Source: Haemophilus haemolyticus_L
Lineage (GTDB): Bacteria; Pseudomonadota; Gammaproteobacteria; Enterobacterales; Pasteurellaceae
Assembly (NCBI RefSeq): GCF_003490595.1
Contig: NZ_QQGY01000001.1
Coordinates: forward strand, 62,001-126,000
Length of the DNA stretch: 64,000 nt
Reading direction: 5' to 3'
Shown: in pieces, positions 51,068 through 59,550 of the stretch
How the letters are laid out: each line of letters starts with the position of its first letter
How positions within the stretch are numbered: position 1 is the stretch's first letter
Notes under the pieces: model-generated
The model's database searches: none
What the model was told of the DNA's origin: nothing
What the model saw: the letters and a program-made list of their open reading frames with translations, nothing else
Position numbers and translations under genes: made by a program

Positions 51068-51568
51068 ATGTCAAACATCGAAAAACAAGCTGGTGAACTG
51101 CAAGAGAAGCTAATCGCAGTAAACCGTGTATCAAAAACCGTAAAAGGTGGTCGTATTATGAGTTTCACTGCATTAACTGTAGTGGGCGATGGTAATGGCC
51201 GTGTAGGTTTTGGTTATGGTAAAGCACGCGAAGTTCCAGCAGCGATCCAAAAAGCGATGGAAAAAGCACGTCGCAATATGATCAATGTCGCTTTAAATGA
51301 AGGTACATTACAACATCCGGTTAAAGGTGTTCACACCGGTTCACGCGTATTTATGCAACCAGCAAGTGAAGGTACAGGTATCATCGCTGGTGGTGCAATG
51401 CGTGCAGTATTGGAAGTTGCAGGTGTACGTAACGTTCTTTCTAAAGCGTATGGTTCTACCAACCCAATTAACGTTGTTCGTGCAACTATTGATGCATTAG
51501 CAAATATGAAATCACCAGAGATGGTTGCTGCGAAACGCGGTAAAACTGTTGATGAAATCTTGGGGTAA
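51068..51568 (+). CDS. rpsE: Ribosomal protein S5
   Basis: 166 residues. VNRVSKTVKGGRIMSFTAL (site of spectinomycin resistance changes nearby) and GFGYGKAREVPAAIQKAMEK. Acts in decoding accuracy. Confidence 0.98.
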   Translation: MSNIEKQAGELQEKLIAVNRVSKTVKGGRIMSFTALTVVGDGNGRVGFGYGKAREVPAAIQKAMEKARRNMINVALNEGTLQHPVKGVHTGSRVFMQPASEGTGIIAGGAMRAVLEVAGVRNVLSKAYGSTNPINVVRATIDALANMKSPEMVAAKRGKTVDEILG

Positions 51569-51574
51569 TGAATA

Positions 51575-51754
51575 ATGGCTAAAACTATTAAAGTAACACA
51601 AGTTCGTAGCTCAATCGCTCGTTTACCAAAGCATAAAGCTACCTTGCGTGGTCTTGGTCTTCGCCATATGCACCACACTGTTGAGTTAATTGATACGCCT
51701 GCAGTACGTGGTATGATTAACCAAGTTTCATACATGGTTAAAGTGGAGGAGTAA
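51575..51754 (+). CDS. rpmD: Ribosomal protein L30
   Basis: 59 residues, [20 protein letters not shown] at the start and ending MVKVEE. It falls in the 6-bp-spaced slot between rpsE and rplO where L30 is expected; its shortness hides it from ORF lists with a 60-residue limit. Confidence 0.97.
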
Positions 51755-51757
51755 GAG

Positions 51758-52192
51758 ATGCGTTTAAATACTCTATCTCCGGCTGAAGGTGCGAAGCACA
51801 GTGCTAAACGCCTTGGTCGTGGTATTGGTTCAGGTTTAGGCAAGACAGGTGGCCGTGGTCATAAAGGTCAAAAATCTCGTACCGGTGGCGGTGTTCGTCG
51901 CGGTTTCGAAGGTGGTCAAATGCCATTATACCGTCGTTTACCAAAATTTGGTTTCACTTCAATGAAAGCTGCGGTAACCGCAGAAGTTCGTTTGAATGAA
52001 TTAACTAAAGTTGAAGGTAACGTAGTAACCTTAGAAACATTAAAAGCAGCTAACATCTTAACTAAAGATATCCAATTCGCTAAAGTAGTTTTAGCGGGTG
52101 AAGTGAAATCTGCAGTAATAGTTCGTGGTTTGCGTGTAACTAAGGGTGCAAAAGCAGCAATTGAAGCTGCTGGCGGTTCAGTTGAGGAATAA
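51758..52192 (+). CDS. rplO: Ribosomal protein L15
   Basis: 144 residues, with the Gly-rich GRGIGSGLGKTGGRGHKGQK N-terminal segment and RRGFEGGQMPLYRRLPKFGF. Late assembly protein of the large subunit. Confidence 0.98.
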   Translation: MRLNTLSPAEGAKHSAKRLGRGIGSGLGKTGGRGHKGQKSRTGGGVRRGFEGGQMPLYRRLPKFGFTSMKAAVTAEVRLNELTKVEGNVVTLETLKAANILTKDIQFAKVVLAGEVKSAVIVRGLRVTKGAKAAIEAAGGSVEE

Positions 52193-52199
52193 TTAGCAA

Positions 52200-53525
52200 A
52201 TGGCTAAACAACCAGGTTATCAAGCAAGAAGTACTAATAGCGGTAAAGGTGAATTAAAAAGCCGATTACTTTTCGTTTTAGGTGCGCTTATCGTTTACCG
52301 AATTGGTTCTTTCATTCCGGTTCCTGGTATTGATGCGGCTGTGCTAGCTCAATTAGTTGAACAACAAAAAGGCACCATCATTGATATGTTTAATATGTTC
52401 TCTGGTGGTGCATTGAGCCGTGCATCTATCTTAGCATTAGGTATTATGCCGTATATCTCGGCATCTATTGTAATTCAGTTGCTTGCAACGGTTTCTCCTG
52501 CTTTAGCAGAATTAAAGAAAGAAGGTGCTGCTGGTCAACGTAAAATTTCTAAGTATACTAGGTATGCGACAGTTGTTTTTGCAACCATTCAGGCAGTAGC
52601 TATTTCAACAGGTTTACCAAATATGTTACCTGGCTTAGTGCCAAATGTTGGATTTGGTTTTTACTTCACTTCAGTTGTTAGCTTAGTAACTGGAACTATG
52701 TTCCTCATGTGGTTAGGTGAACAAATTACTGAAAGAGGTATTGGTAACGGTATCTCAATTCTTGTTTTTGGCGGTATCGTAGCTGGTTTACCATCAGCTA
52801 TACTTCAAACTATTGAGCAGGCTCGTCAAGGACAGATGCATCCATTAGTGCTTCTTCTGATCGCAGCTATTGTATTTGCAGTAACTTATTTCGTTGTTTT
52901 TGTTGAAAGAGGACAACGTAGAATTCGCGTTGAATATGCAAAGCGTCAACAAGGTCGTCAAATTTTAGGTGGTCATTCAACACATCTACCATTGAAAGTA
53001 AATATGGCAAACGTAATGCCGGCAATTTTTGCCTCAAGTATTATTTTATTTCCAGCTACCTTAACTCAATGGTTTGGACAAAATGATAAGTTTGAGTGGT
53101 TAAATAACTTATCTATGTTGTTGAATCCTGGTCAGCCTCTTTATTTACTTGTTTATGCTGTAGCAATTATTTTCTTTAGCTTCTTTTACACTGCAATGCA
53201 GTATAATCCGCGAGATACAGCAGATAATCTAAAAAAATCTGGTGCATTTATTCCAGGAATTAGACCAGGGGAACAAACCTCTCGTTATATTGATAAAGTT
53301 ATGACTCGTCTTACACTGATTGGCGGTCTTTATGTAACGTTTGTGTGTTTAGTTCCTTATATTATGACATCGGCTTGGGATGTTAAATTTTACTTCGGTG
53401 GAACATCTCTTTTAATTGTAGTCGTTGTAATTATGGATTTCATCGTTCAGGTTCAGAGTCACTTAATGTCATCTCAATATGAATCTGCGTTGAAAAAAGC
53501 AAACCTTAAAGGTTTTGGACAATAA
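52200..53525 (+). CDS. secY: Preprotein translocase subunit SecY
   Basis: 441 residues with ten predicted membrane helices, starting after a basic N-terminus. Conserved elements: plug region near GGALSRASILALGIMPYISA, loop C5 motif PGIRPGEQTSRYID and the C-terminal QSHLMSSQYE. Forms the protein-conducting channel with SecE and SecG. As usual it is carried in the spc operon between rplO and rpmJ. Confidence 0.98.
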   Translation: MAKQPGYQARSTNSGKGELKSRLLFVLGALIVYRIGSFIPVPGIDAAVLAQLVEQQKGTIIDMFNMFSGGALSRASILALGIMPYISASIVIQLLATVSPALAELKKEGAAGQRKISKYTRYATVVFATIQAVAISTGLPNMLPGLVPNVGFGFYFTSVVSLVTGTMFLMWLGEQITERGIGNGISILVFGGIVAGLPSAILQTIEQARQGQMHPLVLLLIAAIVFAVTYFVVFVERGQRRIRVEYAKRQQGRQILGGHSTHLPLKVNMANVMPAIFASSIILFPATLTQWFGQNDKFEWLNNLSMLLNPGQPLYLLVYAVAIIFFSFFYTAMQYNPRDTADNLKKSGAFIPGIRPGEQTSRYIDKVMTRLTLIGGLYVTFVCLVPYIMTSAWDVKFYFGGTSLLIVVVVIMDFIVQVQSHLMSSQYESALKKANLKGFGQ

Positions 53526-53554
53526 TTGTTCATTTAATAAAAAAAGGATAAGCA

Positions 53555-53668
53555 ATGAAAGTTCGTGCTTCCGTAAAGAGAATGTGTCGTAACTGTAAAA
53601 TCGTTAAACGTGAAGGTGTTGTGCGCGTATTATGCAGCGACCCTAAACACAAACAACGTCAAGGTTAA
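53555..53668 (+). CDS. rpmJ: Ribosomal protein L36 (zinc form)
   Basis: 37 residues, MKVRASVKRMCRNCKIVKRE start. The zinc ligands Cys11, Cys14, Cys27 and His32 (CRNC, VLCSDPKH) are all present. Good AAAGGA ribosome site ahead. Last gene of the spc operon. Confidence 0.97.
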   Translation: MKVRASVKRMCRNCKIVKREGVVRVLCSDPKHKQRQG

Positions 53669-53680
53669 TTGATATTCTTC

Positions 53681-53709
53681 TTGCAAAGAACCAGTTGGGC
53701 GGTTATACT
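53681..53709 (+). promoter_or_regulatory. Candidate alpha operon promoter
   Basis: TTGCAA at 53681-53686, 17 bp, TATACT at 53704-53709, close to consensus. A start near 53716 would make a transcript that begins just ahead of the alpha leader, so rpsM-rpsK-rpsD-rpoA-rplQ could be made apart from spc. Confidence 0.7.
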
Positions 53710-53727
53710 GCTCAACTCATTTATGTC

Positions 53728-53825
53728 CTTGGCATTCTGTTTGAGTATCCTGAAAACGGGCTTTTCAAGATCAGAGTGCCAAATTAGTTAAAATAATAGG
53801 AGTGCATAGTGGCCCGTATTGCAGG
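53728..53825 (+). promoter_or_regulatory. Alpha operon ribosome-binding-site element (S4-binding pseudoknot)
   Basis: TTTGAGTATCCTGAAAACGG, GCTTTTCA and AGGAGTGCATAGTGGCCCGT match the E. coli alpha operon leader in sequence and spacing, including the GTG start of rpsM. In E. coli S4 (rpsD, two genes downstream) binds this nested pseudoknot and blocks translation of the operon. Confidence 0.88.
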
Positions 53826-54165
53826 CATTAACATTCCTGATCACAAACACGCTGTAATCGCTTTAACTGCAATTTACGGTATCGGTAAAACTCGTTCTAA
53901 AGCTATTTGTGCTGCAGCGGGTATTGCTGAAGATGTTAAGATCAGAGAATTGTCTGAAGAGCAGATTGACAAACTGCGTGACGAAGTTGGTAAATTTACC
54001 GTTGAAGGTGACTTACGTCGTGAAGTAACACTAAACATCAAACGTCTTTTAGACTTAGGTTGTTACCGTGGTTTACGTCATCGTCGTAGTTTACCGGTAC
54101 GTGGTCAACGTACTAAAACTAATGCGCGTACCCGTAAGGGTCCACGTAAGCCGATCAAAAAATAG
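53809..54165 (+). CDS. rpsM: Ribosomal protein S13
   Basis: 118 residues with GTG start at 53809 (MARIAGINIPDHKHAVIAL), the same start codon as in E. coli, embedded in the S4 control element. Contains GIGKTRSKAICA and the basic tail RTKTNARTRKGPRKPIKK. First gene of the alpha operon. Confidence 0.98.
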   Translation: MARIAGINIPDHKHAVIALTAIYGIGKTRSKAICAAAGIAEDVKIRELSEEQIDKLRDEVGKFTVEGDLRREVTLNIKRLLDLGCYRGLRHRRSLPVRGQRTKTNARTRKGPRKPIKK

Positions 54166-54181
54166 TCGGGGTAAATAAAGA

Positions 54182-54571
54182 ATGGCTAAAACACCAGTTC
54201 GTGCACGTAAACGTGTAAAAAAACAAGTTGTAGATGGCGTAGCACATATTCACGCATCTTTCAATAATACAATCGTAACCATTACTGACCGTCAAGGTAA
54301 TGCACTAGCTTGGGCAACCGCTGGTGGTTCAGGTTTCCGTGGTTCTCGTAAATCAACTCCATTTGCTGCTCAAGTTGCTGCAGAGCGTTGCGCAGAAATG
54401 GTTAAAGAATTTGGTTTAAAGAATTTGGAAGTTATGGTTAAAGGTCCGGGTCCAGGTCGTGAATCAACAATTCGCGCGTTAAACGCAGCGGGTTTCCGTA
54501 TCACGAACATTACAGATGTGACTCCGATTCCTCATAACGGTTGTCGTCCACCGAAAAAACGTCGTGTTTAA
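54182..54571 (+). CDS. rpsK: Ribosomal protein S11
   Basis: 129 residues, with GVAHIHASFNNTIVTITDRQ and VKGPGPGRESTIRALNAAGF, and the PHNGCRPPKKRRV end. Platform protein of the small subunit. Confidence 0.98.
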   Translation: MAKTPVRARKRVKKQVVDGVAHIHASFNNTIVTITDRQGNALAWATAGGSGFRGSRKSTPFAAQVAAERCAEMVKEFGLKNLEVMVKGPGPGRESTIRALNAAGFRITNITDVTPIPHNGCRPPKKRRV

Positions 54572-54599
54572 GACGTAATAGGATAGTTGGAGAAAGAAA

Positions 54600-55220
54600 A
54601 TGGCAAGATATTTGGGTCCAAAACTCAAGCTCAGCCGTCGTGAAGGCACTGATTTATTCCTTAAATCAGGCGTGCGTGCGATTGATTCAAAATGTAAAAT
54701 TGATACAGCACCTGGTCAACACGGTGCTCGTAAACCGCGTTTGTCTGACTATGGTAGTCAATTACGTGAAAAACAAAAGGTTCGTCGTATCTATGGTATT
54801 TTAGAACGTCAATTCCGTAACTACTATAAAGAAGCAAACCGTTTAAAAGGTAACACTGGTGAAAACTTATTAGTGTTATTAGAAGGTAGATTGGATAACG
54901 TTGTTTATCGCATGGGATTTGCTGCAACTCGCGCAGAAGCTCGTCAATTAGTGAGCCACAAAGCAATTGTTGTAAATGGTCGTGTTGTTAATATTCCATC
55001 ATTCCAAGTTTCAGTAAATGATGTTGTTGCTGTTCGTGAGAAATCTAAAAAACAAGCACGTATTAAAGCATCATTAGAATTAGCAGAACAAAGAGAGAAA
55101 CCAACTTGGTTAGAAGTTGATTCTGCGAAAATGGAAGGTGTGTTCAAACGTGTTCCTGAACGTTCTGATTTATCAGCAGACATTAACGAACATCTGATCG
55201 TTGAGCTTTACTCTAAATAA
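54600..55220 (+). CDS. rpsD: Ribosomal protein S4
   Basis: 206 residues. S4 domain with RLDNVVYRMGFAATRAEARQ and HKAIVVNGRVVNIPS. Assembly initiator, accuracy factor and autogenous repressor of the alpha operon. It is the zinc-free form. Confidence 0.98.
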   Translation: MARYLGPKLKLSRREGTDLFLKSGVRAIDSKCKIDTAPGQHGARKPRLSDYGSQLREKQKVRRIYGILERQFRNYYKEANRLKGNTGENLLVLLEGRLDNVVYRMGFAATRAEARQLVSHKAIVVNGRVVNIPSFQVSVNDVVAVREKSKKQARIKASLELAEQREKPTWLEVDSAKMEGVFKRVPERSDLSADINEHLIVELYSK

Positions 55221-55251
55221 TAGTTAAGCTTAAAAGCAAAGAGAGGATAAA

Positions 55252-56241
55252 ATGCAGGGTTCTGTTACAGAATTTTTAAAACCACGTTTAGTAGATATTG
55301 AACAAATTAGTTCAACTCATGCTAAGGTGATCTTAGAACCGTTAGAGCGCGGTTTTGGCCATACTCTAGGTAATGCATTGCGTCGTATCCTTCTGTCTTC
55401 AATGCCAGGTTGTGCTGTAACTGAAGTAGAAATTGATGGCGTATTGCACGAATATAGTAGTAAGGAAGGTGTTCAAGAAGATGTTCTTGAAGTACTTTTA
55501 AACCTTAAAGGTCTAGCGGTTAAAGTACAGAATAAAGATGACGTTATTCTGACATTAAATAAATCTGGAATTGGCCCTGTTGTTGCAGCGGACATTACCC
55601 ACGATGGTGATGTTGAAATTGTGAATCCGGATCACGTAATCTGTCACTTAACAGACGAGAATGCATCAATTAGTATGCGTATTCGCGTTCAACGTGGTAG
55701 AGGATATGTTCCAGCTTCAGCTCGTACACATAGCCAAACTGAGGAGCGTCCAATTGGTCGTTTATTAGTGGATGCTTGTTATAGCCCTGTAGATCGCATT
55801 GCATACAATGTAGAAGCAGCGCGTGTAGAACAACGTACGGACTTAGATAAACTTGTTATTGAGTTAGAAACTAATGGTACGCTTGAGCCTGAAGAAGCAA
55901 TTCGTCGTGCAGCAACAATTTTAGCAGAACAACTCGATGCATTCGTTGATTTGCGTGATGTTCGTCAACCTGAAGTTAAGGAAGAAAAACCGGAATTTGA
56001 TCCGATTTTACTACGTCCTGTAGATGACTTAGAGTTGACAGTTCGTTCTGCTAACTGTTTGAAAGCAGAAACAATTCACTATATCGGTGACTTAGTACAA
56101 CGTACAGAAGTTGAGTTATTAAAAACGCCTAACCTTGGTAAGAAATCTCTTACTGAAATTAAAGACGTTCTCGCTTCACGTGGTTTGTCACTTGGTATGC
56201 GCCTTGAGAATTGGCCACCAGCAAGTATTGCTGAAGACTAG
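55252..56241 (+). CDS. rpoA: RNA polymerase alpha subunit
   Basis: 329 residues. N-terminal dimerisation/assembly domain with LEPLERGFGHTLGNALRRI and the C-terminal domain (about 250-329) with VRSANCLKAETIHYIGDL (the 265 determinant Arg) and TPNLGKKSLTEIKDVL, which bind UP elements and activators such as CRP. Confidence 0.98.
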   Translation: MQGSVTEFLKPRLVDIEQISSTHAKVILEPLERGFGHTLGNALRRILLSSMPGCAVTEVEIDGVLHEYSSKEGVQEDVLEVLLNLKGLAVKVQNKDDVILTLNKSGIGPVVAADITHDGDVEIVNPDHVICHLTDENASISMRIRVQRGRGYVPASARTHSQTEERPIGRLLVDACYSPVDRIAYNVEAARVEQRTDLDKLVIELETNGTLEPEEAIRRAATILAEQLDAFVDLRDVRQPEVKEEKPEFDPILLRPVDDLELTVRSANCLKAETIHYIGDLVQRTEVELLKTPNLGKKSLTEIKDVLASRGLSLGMRLENWPPASIAED

Positions 56242-56281
56242 TTTGGTCATAGGTTAAGATTTTTCTGAGAAGGATAAGATC

Positions 56282-56668
56282 ATGCGCCATCGTAAGAGTG
56301 GTCGTCAACTAAACCGTAATAGCAGCCATCGTCAAGCGATGTTCCGTAATTTAGCAAGTGCTTTAGTTAGTCACGAAATTATCAAGACTACTTTACCTAA
56401 AGCTAAAGAATTACGTCGTGTAGTTGAACCGTTAATTACATTAGCAAAAGAAGATAGCGTTGCAAACCGTCGTTTAGCATTCGCTCGTACTCGTAACATC
56501 GAAACTGTTGCGAAATTATTCAATGAATTAGGTCCACGTTTTGCTCAACGTGCAGGTGGTTACACTCGCATTTTGAAATGTGGTTTCCGTGCAGGCGATA
56601 ATGCACCAATGGCATACATTGAGTTAGTTGATCGCCCAGAAGTTGCTGAAGTAGCTACTGAGGAATAA
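56282..56668 (+). CDS. rplQ: Ribosomal protein L17
   Basis: 128 residues, MRHRKSGRQLNRNSSHRQAM start and ILKCGFRAGDNAPMAYIELV near the end. Last gene of the alpha operon. Confidence 0.98.
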   Translation: MRHRKSGRQLNRNSSHRQAMFRNLASALVSHEIIKTTLPKAKELRRVVEPLITLAKEDSVANRRLAFARTRNIETVAKLFNELGPRFAQRAGGYTRILKCGFRAGDNAPMAYIELVDRPEVAEVATEE

Positions 56669-56683
56669 AAATCAATTCAAAGG

Positions 56684-56716
56684 AAAAGCTCACTTCATAG
56701 TGAGCTTTTTTATTTT
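56684..56716 (+). terminator. Alpha operon terminator
   Basis: AAAAGCTCACT, loop TCAT, AGTGAGCTTTTTT; 11-bp stem with a T-run. Confidence 0.9.
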
Positions 56717-56788
56717 ATATGTAGGTAAAAAGCACTTTACTTACTAAAATATTATTTGGATGGATAGTCCAAAACCATAATCTTGAAT

Positions 56789-57385
56789 TTAAGAGCAGAT
56801 CCGTAAATGTCTTGTATTTTTGTCTAGAATTCCTTGTTTCTTTAATTCTTGACTAATACGAATAGCAGTTTCTGTTTCGCATCCACAAAATTCGGCTACT
56901 TCTCGGTAGGTCCAAGGATAATCGGGATAACTTTCAGTTAGATTTTCAATCGCATCAATTATACGCTCGTAGCTTCGTTTATAGGCTGTACTACTTACTC
57001 GGTGTTCTGCATCATATAATTCATTCGAGAGTTGCTTCATTAGATAGCAGGAAAAATCAGGATTATTTGCGATAAAAGTAGTGTGATTTCCAGGAAATAT
57101 ACGAATAATATCTGCTTCTAGTAATACCTTTGCACTACAATGATAAGTTGTTTCACTAAAGATTGTTCTAAACCCAAAATATTCGTTAGCATGATAAAGT
57201 CGAATCAAGGTTTCTTTACCATTTTCTAAGCTATGATAAAGCCCGACAAGCCCTCGTTTTAAAAAATAAAATTCTTTAGGTTTTTCACCTTGAGTATAAA
57301 TTAAGCTGTTTTTCCCTAGTGTTTTACTTTCAGAAATCATGCATTGGTATAAGTTTTGAGGTAAATAAGGTGATGAGCTTGACAT
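56789..57385 (-). CDS. Crp/Fnr-family transcriptional regulator
   Basis: 198 residues: cyclic-nucleotide-binding-like beta roll (about 20-115, with YTQGEKPKEFYFLKRGLVGL), dimer helix, and a C-terminal winged HTH (about 140-195, TYREVAEFCGCETETAIRIS). The N-terminal Cys cluster of FNR is missing (one Cys at the start only), so it should not bind an oxygen-sensing Fe-S cluster like FNR. Effector unknown. It lies behind the anSME-like gene on the same strand with a 121-bp gap and may control that gene or the TauE exporter. Confidence 0.85.
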   Translation of the reverse strand: MSSSSPYLPQNLYQCMISESKTLGKNSLIYTQGEKPKEFYFLKRGLVGLYHSLENGKETLIRLYHANEYFGFRTIFSETTYHCSAKVLLEADIIRIFPGNHTTFIANNPDFSCYLMKQLSNELYDAEHRVSSTAYKRSYERIIDAIENLTESYPDYPWTYREVAEFCGCETETAIRISQELKKQGILDKNTRHLRICS

Positions 57386-57506
57386 AAATATCCTTTTAAT
57401 ACATAAAAACCTTTCGGTTACTATACAAATTTCTGTTTTTATCCGCTATAAGCAAGTTTTAAAAGTGTTAACTTGGTAACAAAATTTTTATTTTAAATGA
57501 ATAATG

Positions 57507-58586
57507 TTATTTTGCTTTACCAAAGCATTTTGCAAATTCTTTCAAATAGGGTTCCATGTGAGAGAGTGCCGTATAATAGGCTTCACAGAGTTGATTATGT
57601 GGTTTTCCAAATCCTTGAACAGTTCGATGTTTTGGGCAACCTCCATGACAGGCAAAACGAAATTTACAGCTTTTGCATCGTTCGGAAAGAAAGGATTTCG
57701 CTGAACCGAAATGTTTTTGTTTTATGTTATCAACCAATGTTACTAGTGGTGTTTCTATGAGGTTTCCCAACTTGTACTCAGGGTAAACATAATGATCGCA
57801 ACTATAAATATCCCCATTTTGTTCAATAACTAATTGATCACCGCAGGTTTCACGAAAAATACATAAACCCGGTTGTAATCCAAGATAGGCCATAAACCAT
57901 TGTTCAATAAACTGAATCCCAATTTTTCCTACATCATTGGCGTACCATTCATCAAAAATATTAATTAGAAACTGGCCATAATCCTTTGCAGAGGCTTGTT
58001 GCTTATAATCTCCCATTAGTGGAATAAATTGCATATATGGCGATCCAATTCGTTTTAGAAAATGATAGATTTCTTTGCCATGTAGAACATTTAGATTATG
58101 CACTACTGTGAGAGTATTAAAAGATACTTGATAGTTATTCAGTAAATCTAGTGCATCTATTACTTGTTGAAACGTGCCTTTTCTATTTTTAGTTAAACGA
58201 TAGGCATCATGTAAGCGTTCTGGACCATCTATAGAAAGCCCCACAAGAAAATTATGATCATGCAGAAAACGGCACCAATCGGCATTAAGTAATACACCAT
58301 TGGTTTGTAGGGAATTTTCAATTTGTTTCCCATTAGCATATTTATGCTGAAAATCGACCGCTCTTTTATAGAAATCAAGGCCAGCCATGGTTGGTTCACC
58401 GCCTTGCCAGAGGAAAGTCACTTGTTGTTGAGGGGCTGTTTCTATGTAAGATTTGATATAGGTTTCTAATACCTCATCACTCATGGCACGTTGATTTAAA
58501 TGAGGTTTTTCCAAGTAAAAGCAATACTGGCAATCTAAATTACAAATTGAGCCAGTAGGTTTTGCCATTAATTGAAATGCGTTCAT
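57507..58586 (-). CDS. anSME-like radical SAM/SPASM maturase
   Basis: 359 residues. Radical-SAM cluster C-x3-C-x2-C in CNLDCQYCFYLEK at residues about 15-22, then FLWQGGEPTMAGL and a SPASM domain at the C-terminus with CGDQLVIEQNGDIYSCDHYV and CKSCKFRFACHGGCPKHR, which hold auxiliary Fe-S clusters. This is the layout of anaerobic sulfatase-maturating enzymes, which turn a Cys or Ser of a sulfatase to formylglycine. No sulfatase gene lies in the window, so the target is unknown. Divergent from the TauE-like exporter. Confidence 0.88.
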   Translation of the reverse strand: MNAFQLMAKPTGSICNLDCQYCFYLEKPHLNQRAMSDEVLETYIKSYIETAPQQQVTFLWQGGEPTMAGLDFYKRAVDFQHKYANGKQIENSLQTNGVLLNADWCRFLHDHNFLVGLSIDGPERLHDAYRLTKNRKGTFQQVIDALDLLNNYQVSFNTLTVVHNLNVLHGKEIYHFLKRIGSPYMQFIPLMGDYKQQASAKDYGQFLINIFDEWYANDVGKIGIQFIEQWFMAYLGLQPGLCIFRETCGDQLVIEQNGDIYSCDHYVYPEYKLGNLIETPLVTLVDNIKQKHFGSAKSFLSERCKSCKFRFACHGGCPKHRTVQGFGKPHNQLCEAYYTALSHMEPYLKEFAKCFGKAK

Positions 58587-58638
58587 ACATCATATCCTTT
58601 CTATTTTTTTCATCATAACAGAATATTTTTAAGTGTAT

Positions 58639-58652
58639 ATGATGCTGATCAT
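58639..58652. promoter_or_regulatory. FNR-like palindrome between the anSME-like and TauE-like genes
   Basis: ATGAT-GCTG-ATCAT is a perfect palindrome that differs from the FNR consensus TTGAT-N4-ATCAA only at the outer base of each half. It lies 53 bp from the anSME start and 71 bp from the TauE start. Confidence 0.45.
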
Positions 58653-58722
58653 AAGATATGCTCATCCCCTTACGCCACAATTAGAATATATTATTAAGCT
58701 GATTTTCTTGATAGGAGTAGCA

Positions 58723-59532
58723 ATGGCAATTAGTACAATTTTTATCTTACTGATTTGCGGTATTTGTACCAATATGGTTTCTGCTATTTTTGGTATTGGC
58801 GGTGGGGTATTGATGGTGCCAATTTTACGTACATTATTTCCAGAATTGCCGATTCAAGTTATTTCAGCTACATCACTCACCATCGTGATGTGTACCGCAT
58901 TGATTAACTTATTATTTTTCCATAAGCAAAAAATTAAAATTGATTATATCAATATGATTTTATGGTCTATTGCTATGGTGATTGGCGTGCAAATTGGTTT
59001 TGAATTAAGTTTTTATTTTTCTACAGCGATCATTAGTTTAATTTTTATGGTTAGTTTAAGTGCACTTGCGATTAAAACATTTTTAAACAGATCGAGAACG
59101 CAAATAGAAGTGTTTAATATGTCTCCTATAGAACGAGCTAAAGGTAGTATTAGTTGCTGTGGAGGGGGCTTGATTGCTGGTATTACAGGTATTGGAGGCG
59201 GCTCTATCCTTGCTCCGCTTGTAGGCCAATTAAAAGGGGTAAAAACGCAGCAAATTGCCGTTTATACGAACTATATGATGATTATTGGTGGGATTGGTAA
59301 TTTATATGGCTATCTCACAAGAGCCTTTCCTTATGATGTCAGTCTAAGTGGTCAATTAGGATATGTAAATTTTCTTGTAGTTTGTGTCGTTACCTTGGGT
59401 TCATTTGGAATGAGTTTCTTCTCAATGAAATTGCGCGGATTAATGAATCCGGCTTTAACAAGAAAATTATTGGCGATTATTTTATTTTGTATTGCAGCTT
59501 ATATGTGTATTTTGGAATTTGTATTCCATTAA
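58723..59532 (+). CDS. TauE/SafE family anion exporter
   Basis: 269 residues from ATG 58723 (MAISTIFILLICG), with AGGAG ahead; the frame opens at 58633 but without a ribosome site. About eight membrane segments in two related halves; each half has the glycine motif (SAIFGIGGGVLMVPIL near 20-35 and GITGIGGGSILAPLVG near 165-180) that marks the TauE/SafE (DUF81) family. Members export sulfite or organosulfur anions. Neighbourhood with a sulfatase-maturase-like gene makes a sulfur-linked role plausible. Confidence 0.88.
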   Translation: MAISTIFILLICGICTNMVSAIFGIGGGVLMVPILRTLFPELPIQVISATSLTIVMCTALINLLFFHKQKIKIDYINMILWSIAMVIGVQIGFELSFYFSTAIISLIFMVSLSALAIKTFLNRSRTQIEVFNMSPIERAKGSISCCGGGLIAGITGIGGGSILAPLVGQLKGVKTQQIAVYTNYMMIIGGIGNLYGYLTRAFPYDVSLSGQLGYVNFLVVCVVTLGSFGMSFFSMKLRGLMNPALTRKLLAIILFCIAAYMCILEFVFH

Positions 59533-59550
59533 ATCGAATAAACTAGACCT

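Noticed and set aside
54541..54804. ORF across the rpsK-rpsD junction
   Set aside because: Out-of-frame reading over two certain ribosomal genes.
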